Shown here in pieces: positions 6,006 through 6,760 of a stretch of 6,760 nucleotides of DNA (positions are counted from its first letter, which is position 1; every line of letters starts with the position of its first letter). A program made the position numbers and the translations under genes. A model generated the notes under the pieces. That model searched no databases, was not told where the DNA came from, and worked only from the letters and a program-made list of their open reading frames with translations. Source of the DNA: CAYMSF01 sp964542255 (GTDB taxonomy: Bacteria; Verrucomicrobiota; Lentisphaeria; Victivallales; Victivallaceae); assembly GCA_964542255.1 (NCBI GenBank), contig CAZITV010000128.1, positions 1 to 6,760 on the forward strand, in the 5' to 3' direction.

Positions 6006-6674
6006 TTATTCTTTGGGCGGCAACCACATATAGACCGGCTTCTTTTTATTAGCCGCGGCTGGTTTCTTCTTTGGTGCGGTCGCGAGTTTAAGTTTTGCCT
6101 CATTTACGGCAAGTCTTTTGTTGACGCAGTCAATATCAAATCCGTCCGGCCAGGTCATGGTTTTCGGATAGCCGCAAAATCCATAAACCCATTCTTTCAT
6201 GCTGTCATGATCCGGGTGGGCGGTGTCATTGATGGCGGTGCAGAAATCTTCATAGCCCGGCGTACTGCCGACATCCTCCGGTGGACAGGAGCCACTGCCT
6301 TTCAAACAAAAAAGTATTTGACCGCTATCATCCTGGTAATCAAAGGATTCGATACTGATTATATGTTCCCAATTGTCACCAAAATCATAAACATATTTGA
6401 AGCGTCCATGCCCTTCGCAGACCAGTTTATCCAGCCGGTATTTTTTCTCCGGCAATACTTCATCATCATCGTCGAAACCATCTGGATCCGGCATACCATA
6501 ACGTTCGCCGCCAAGTTCAAACTCATGCAAATGGCATTGTTGCCAGCCCATGACCGTTTGAACGGCATCGTGCAGCTGATTAAGTTTGATGTCAGCGGGA
6601 ACCACAAACTTGCGCCATACTTTTACATGGCAATGCTGTAACGTAATCTTCAATTGAAACAACTTCGAATTCAT
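6006..6674 (-). CDS. Plasmid pRiA4b ORF-3-like family protein, 222 aa
   Basis: This is a cytoplasmic protein of the pRiA4b ORF-3 (PRiA4_ORF3) family, whose biochemical function is not established. Typical motifs in order are VKVWRKFVVP (17-26), LNQLHDAVQTVMGW (31-44), HLHEFELGGERYG (48-60), an acidic patch DPDGFDDDDE (63-72), FKYVYDFGDNWEH (92-104), SIESF (107-111), CPPEDVGSTPGYEDF (130-144) and HPDHDSMKEWVYG (153-165). The C-terminus from about residue 197 is rich in lysine, alanine and proline (APKKKPAAANKKKP) and may bind nucleic acid or be disordered. Start choice: three ATGs lie at 6686, 6677 and 6674. GGAG overlaps the first and is six bases before the third, so 6674 is preferred. The gene has its own promoter, converges with corA, and has no transposase or plasmid gene beside it here despite the family name. 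Confidence 0.9.
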   Translation of the reverse strand: MNSKLFQLKITLQHCHVKVWRKFVVPADIKLNQLHDAVQTVMGWQQCHLHEFELGGERYGMPDPDGFDDDDEVLPEKKYRLDKLVCEGHGRFKYVYDFGDNWEHIISIESFDYQDDSGQILFCLKGSGSCPPEDVGSTPGYEDFCTAINDTAHPDHDSMKEWVYGFCGYPKTMTWPDGFDIDCVNKRLAVNEAKLKLATAPKKKPAAANKKKPVYMWLPPKE

Positions 6675-6699
6675 CATGCTCTCCATTTAGTTTTTACAG

Positions 6700-6727
6700 G
6701 TTATATACTCTCAAGATTCTATGCAAA
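6700..6727 (-). promoter_or_regulatory. Sigma70-like promoter of the pRiA4b ORF-3-like gene
   Basis: On the minus strand, TTTGCA (6727-6722, four of six -35 consensus bases) and TATAAC (6705-6700, five of six -10 bases) are 16 bases apart. The predicted start near 6693 gives a very short leader of about 20 bases to the ATG at 6674. It would place the upstream ATG at 6686 almost at the 5' end, again favouring the later start. Confidence 0.4.
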
Positions 6728-6731
6728 CCAC

Positions 6732-6754
6732 AAATTTCGGCGAAGCCCCAAATT
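6732..6754. repeat. Short imperfect inverted repeat at the right edge
   Basis: AATTT (6733-6737) pairs with AAATT (6750-6754). Inside them GGC (6739-6741) pairs with GCC (6745-6747) around GAA, with a small 1x2 internal loop. It lies just upstream of the -35 of the neighbouring gene. It could be an operator or the end of a terminator for a gene beyond the window; the window stops six bases later, so this cannot be judged. Confidence 0.25.
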
Positions 6755-6760
6755 CCTAAG

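Noticed and set aside
5973..6641. Long plus-strand frame (222 codons) opposite the pRiA4b ORF-3-like gene
   Set aside because: The minus-strand frame has clear family motifs, a ribosome site and a promoter. The plus-strand frame has none of these and is an antisense shadow.
6006..6674. Mobile element suggested by the plasmid-derived family name
   Set aside because: No transposase, integrase, terminal inverted repeats or target duplications are visible; this family is common on chromosomes.

Overview
This window carries chromosomal-looking genes from a bacterium with fairly balanced base composition. The gene content is mostly housekeeping, with no mobile elements, CRISPR array, rRNA or tRNA that I can see. 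The lineage cannot be fixed from the sequence. The lipoprotein at 3799-4599 has a WNFLGPF...IKIWLNHK...GYNQIVVK pattern that I associate with secreted proteins of the PVC group (Lentisphaerae, Kiritimatiellae, Planctomycetes and relatives). A PVC-type, didermic bacterium is therefore my weak best guess.

Layout. On the minus strand, reading from about 3.5 kb down to the left edge, three genes form a probable operon: purM (purine biosynthesis), a 622-residue membrane protein that joins an N-terminal TerB-like domain to an AI-2E/PerM-family transporter, and an unrecognised 158-residue single-span membrane protein with a TTG start. Upstream of purM is a short open frame whose stop overlaps the purM GTG (GTGA). 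It may be a small membrane-protein gene, possibly frameshifted. Diverging from this operon on the plus strand is a 266-residue lipoprotein with its own good sigma70-like promoter. It is followed by corA, a Mg2+/Co2+ channel very like the Thermotoga maritima protein, which also has its own promoter and a structured leader of about 100 bases. At the right, convergent with corA, is a pRiA4b ORF-3-family protein on the minus strand with its own promoter and a Shine-Dalgarno sequence that decides between three closely spaced ATGs.

How they work together. Only purM and corA have well-defined biochemical roles. The purM operon couples purine synthesis to a membrane transporter of unknown substrate. 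The lipoprotein and corA are adjacent but separately promoted, so a shared function is not implied. The most unusual items are the TerB/AI-2E fusion with extra insertions in the transporter, the compact purM-lipoprotein intergenic region (overlapping -10 motifs, a hairpin and a possible small protein), and the alternative pairings in the corA leader. I see no clear new multi-gene system here.
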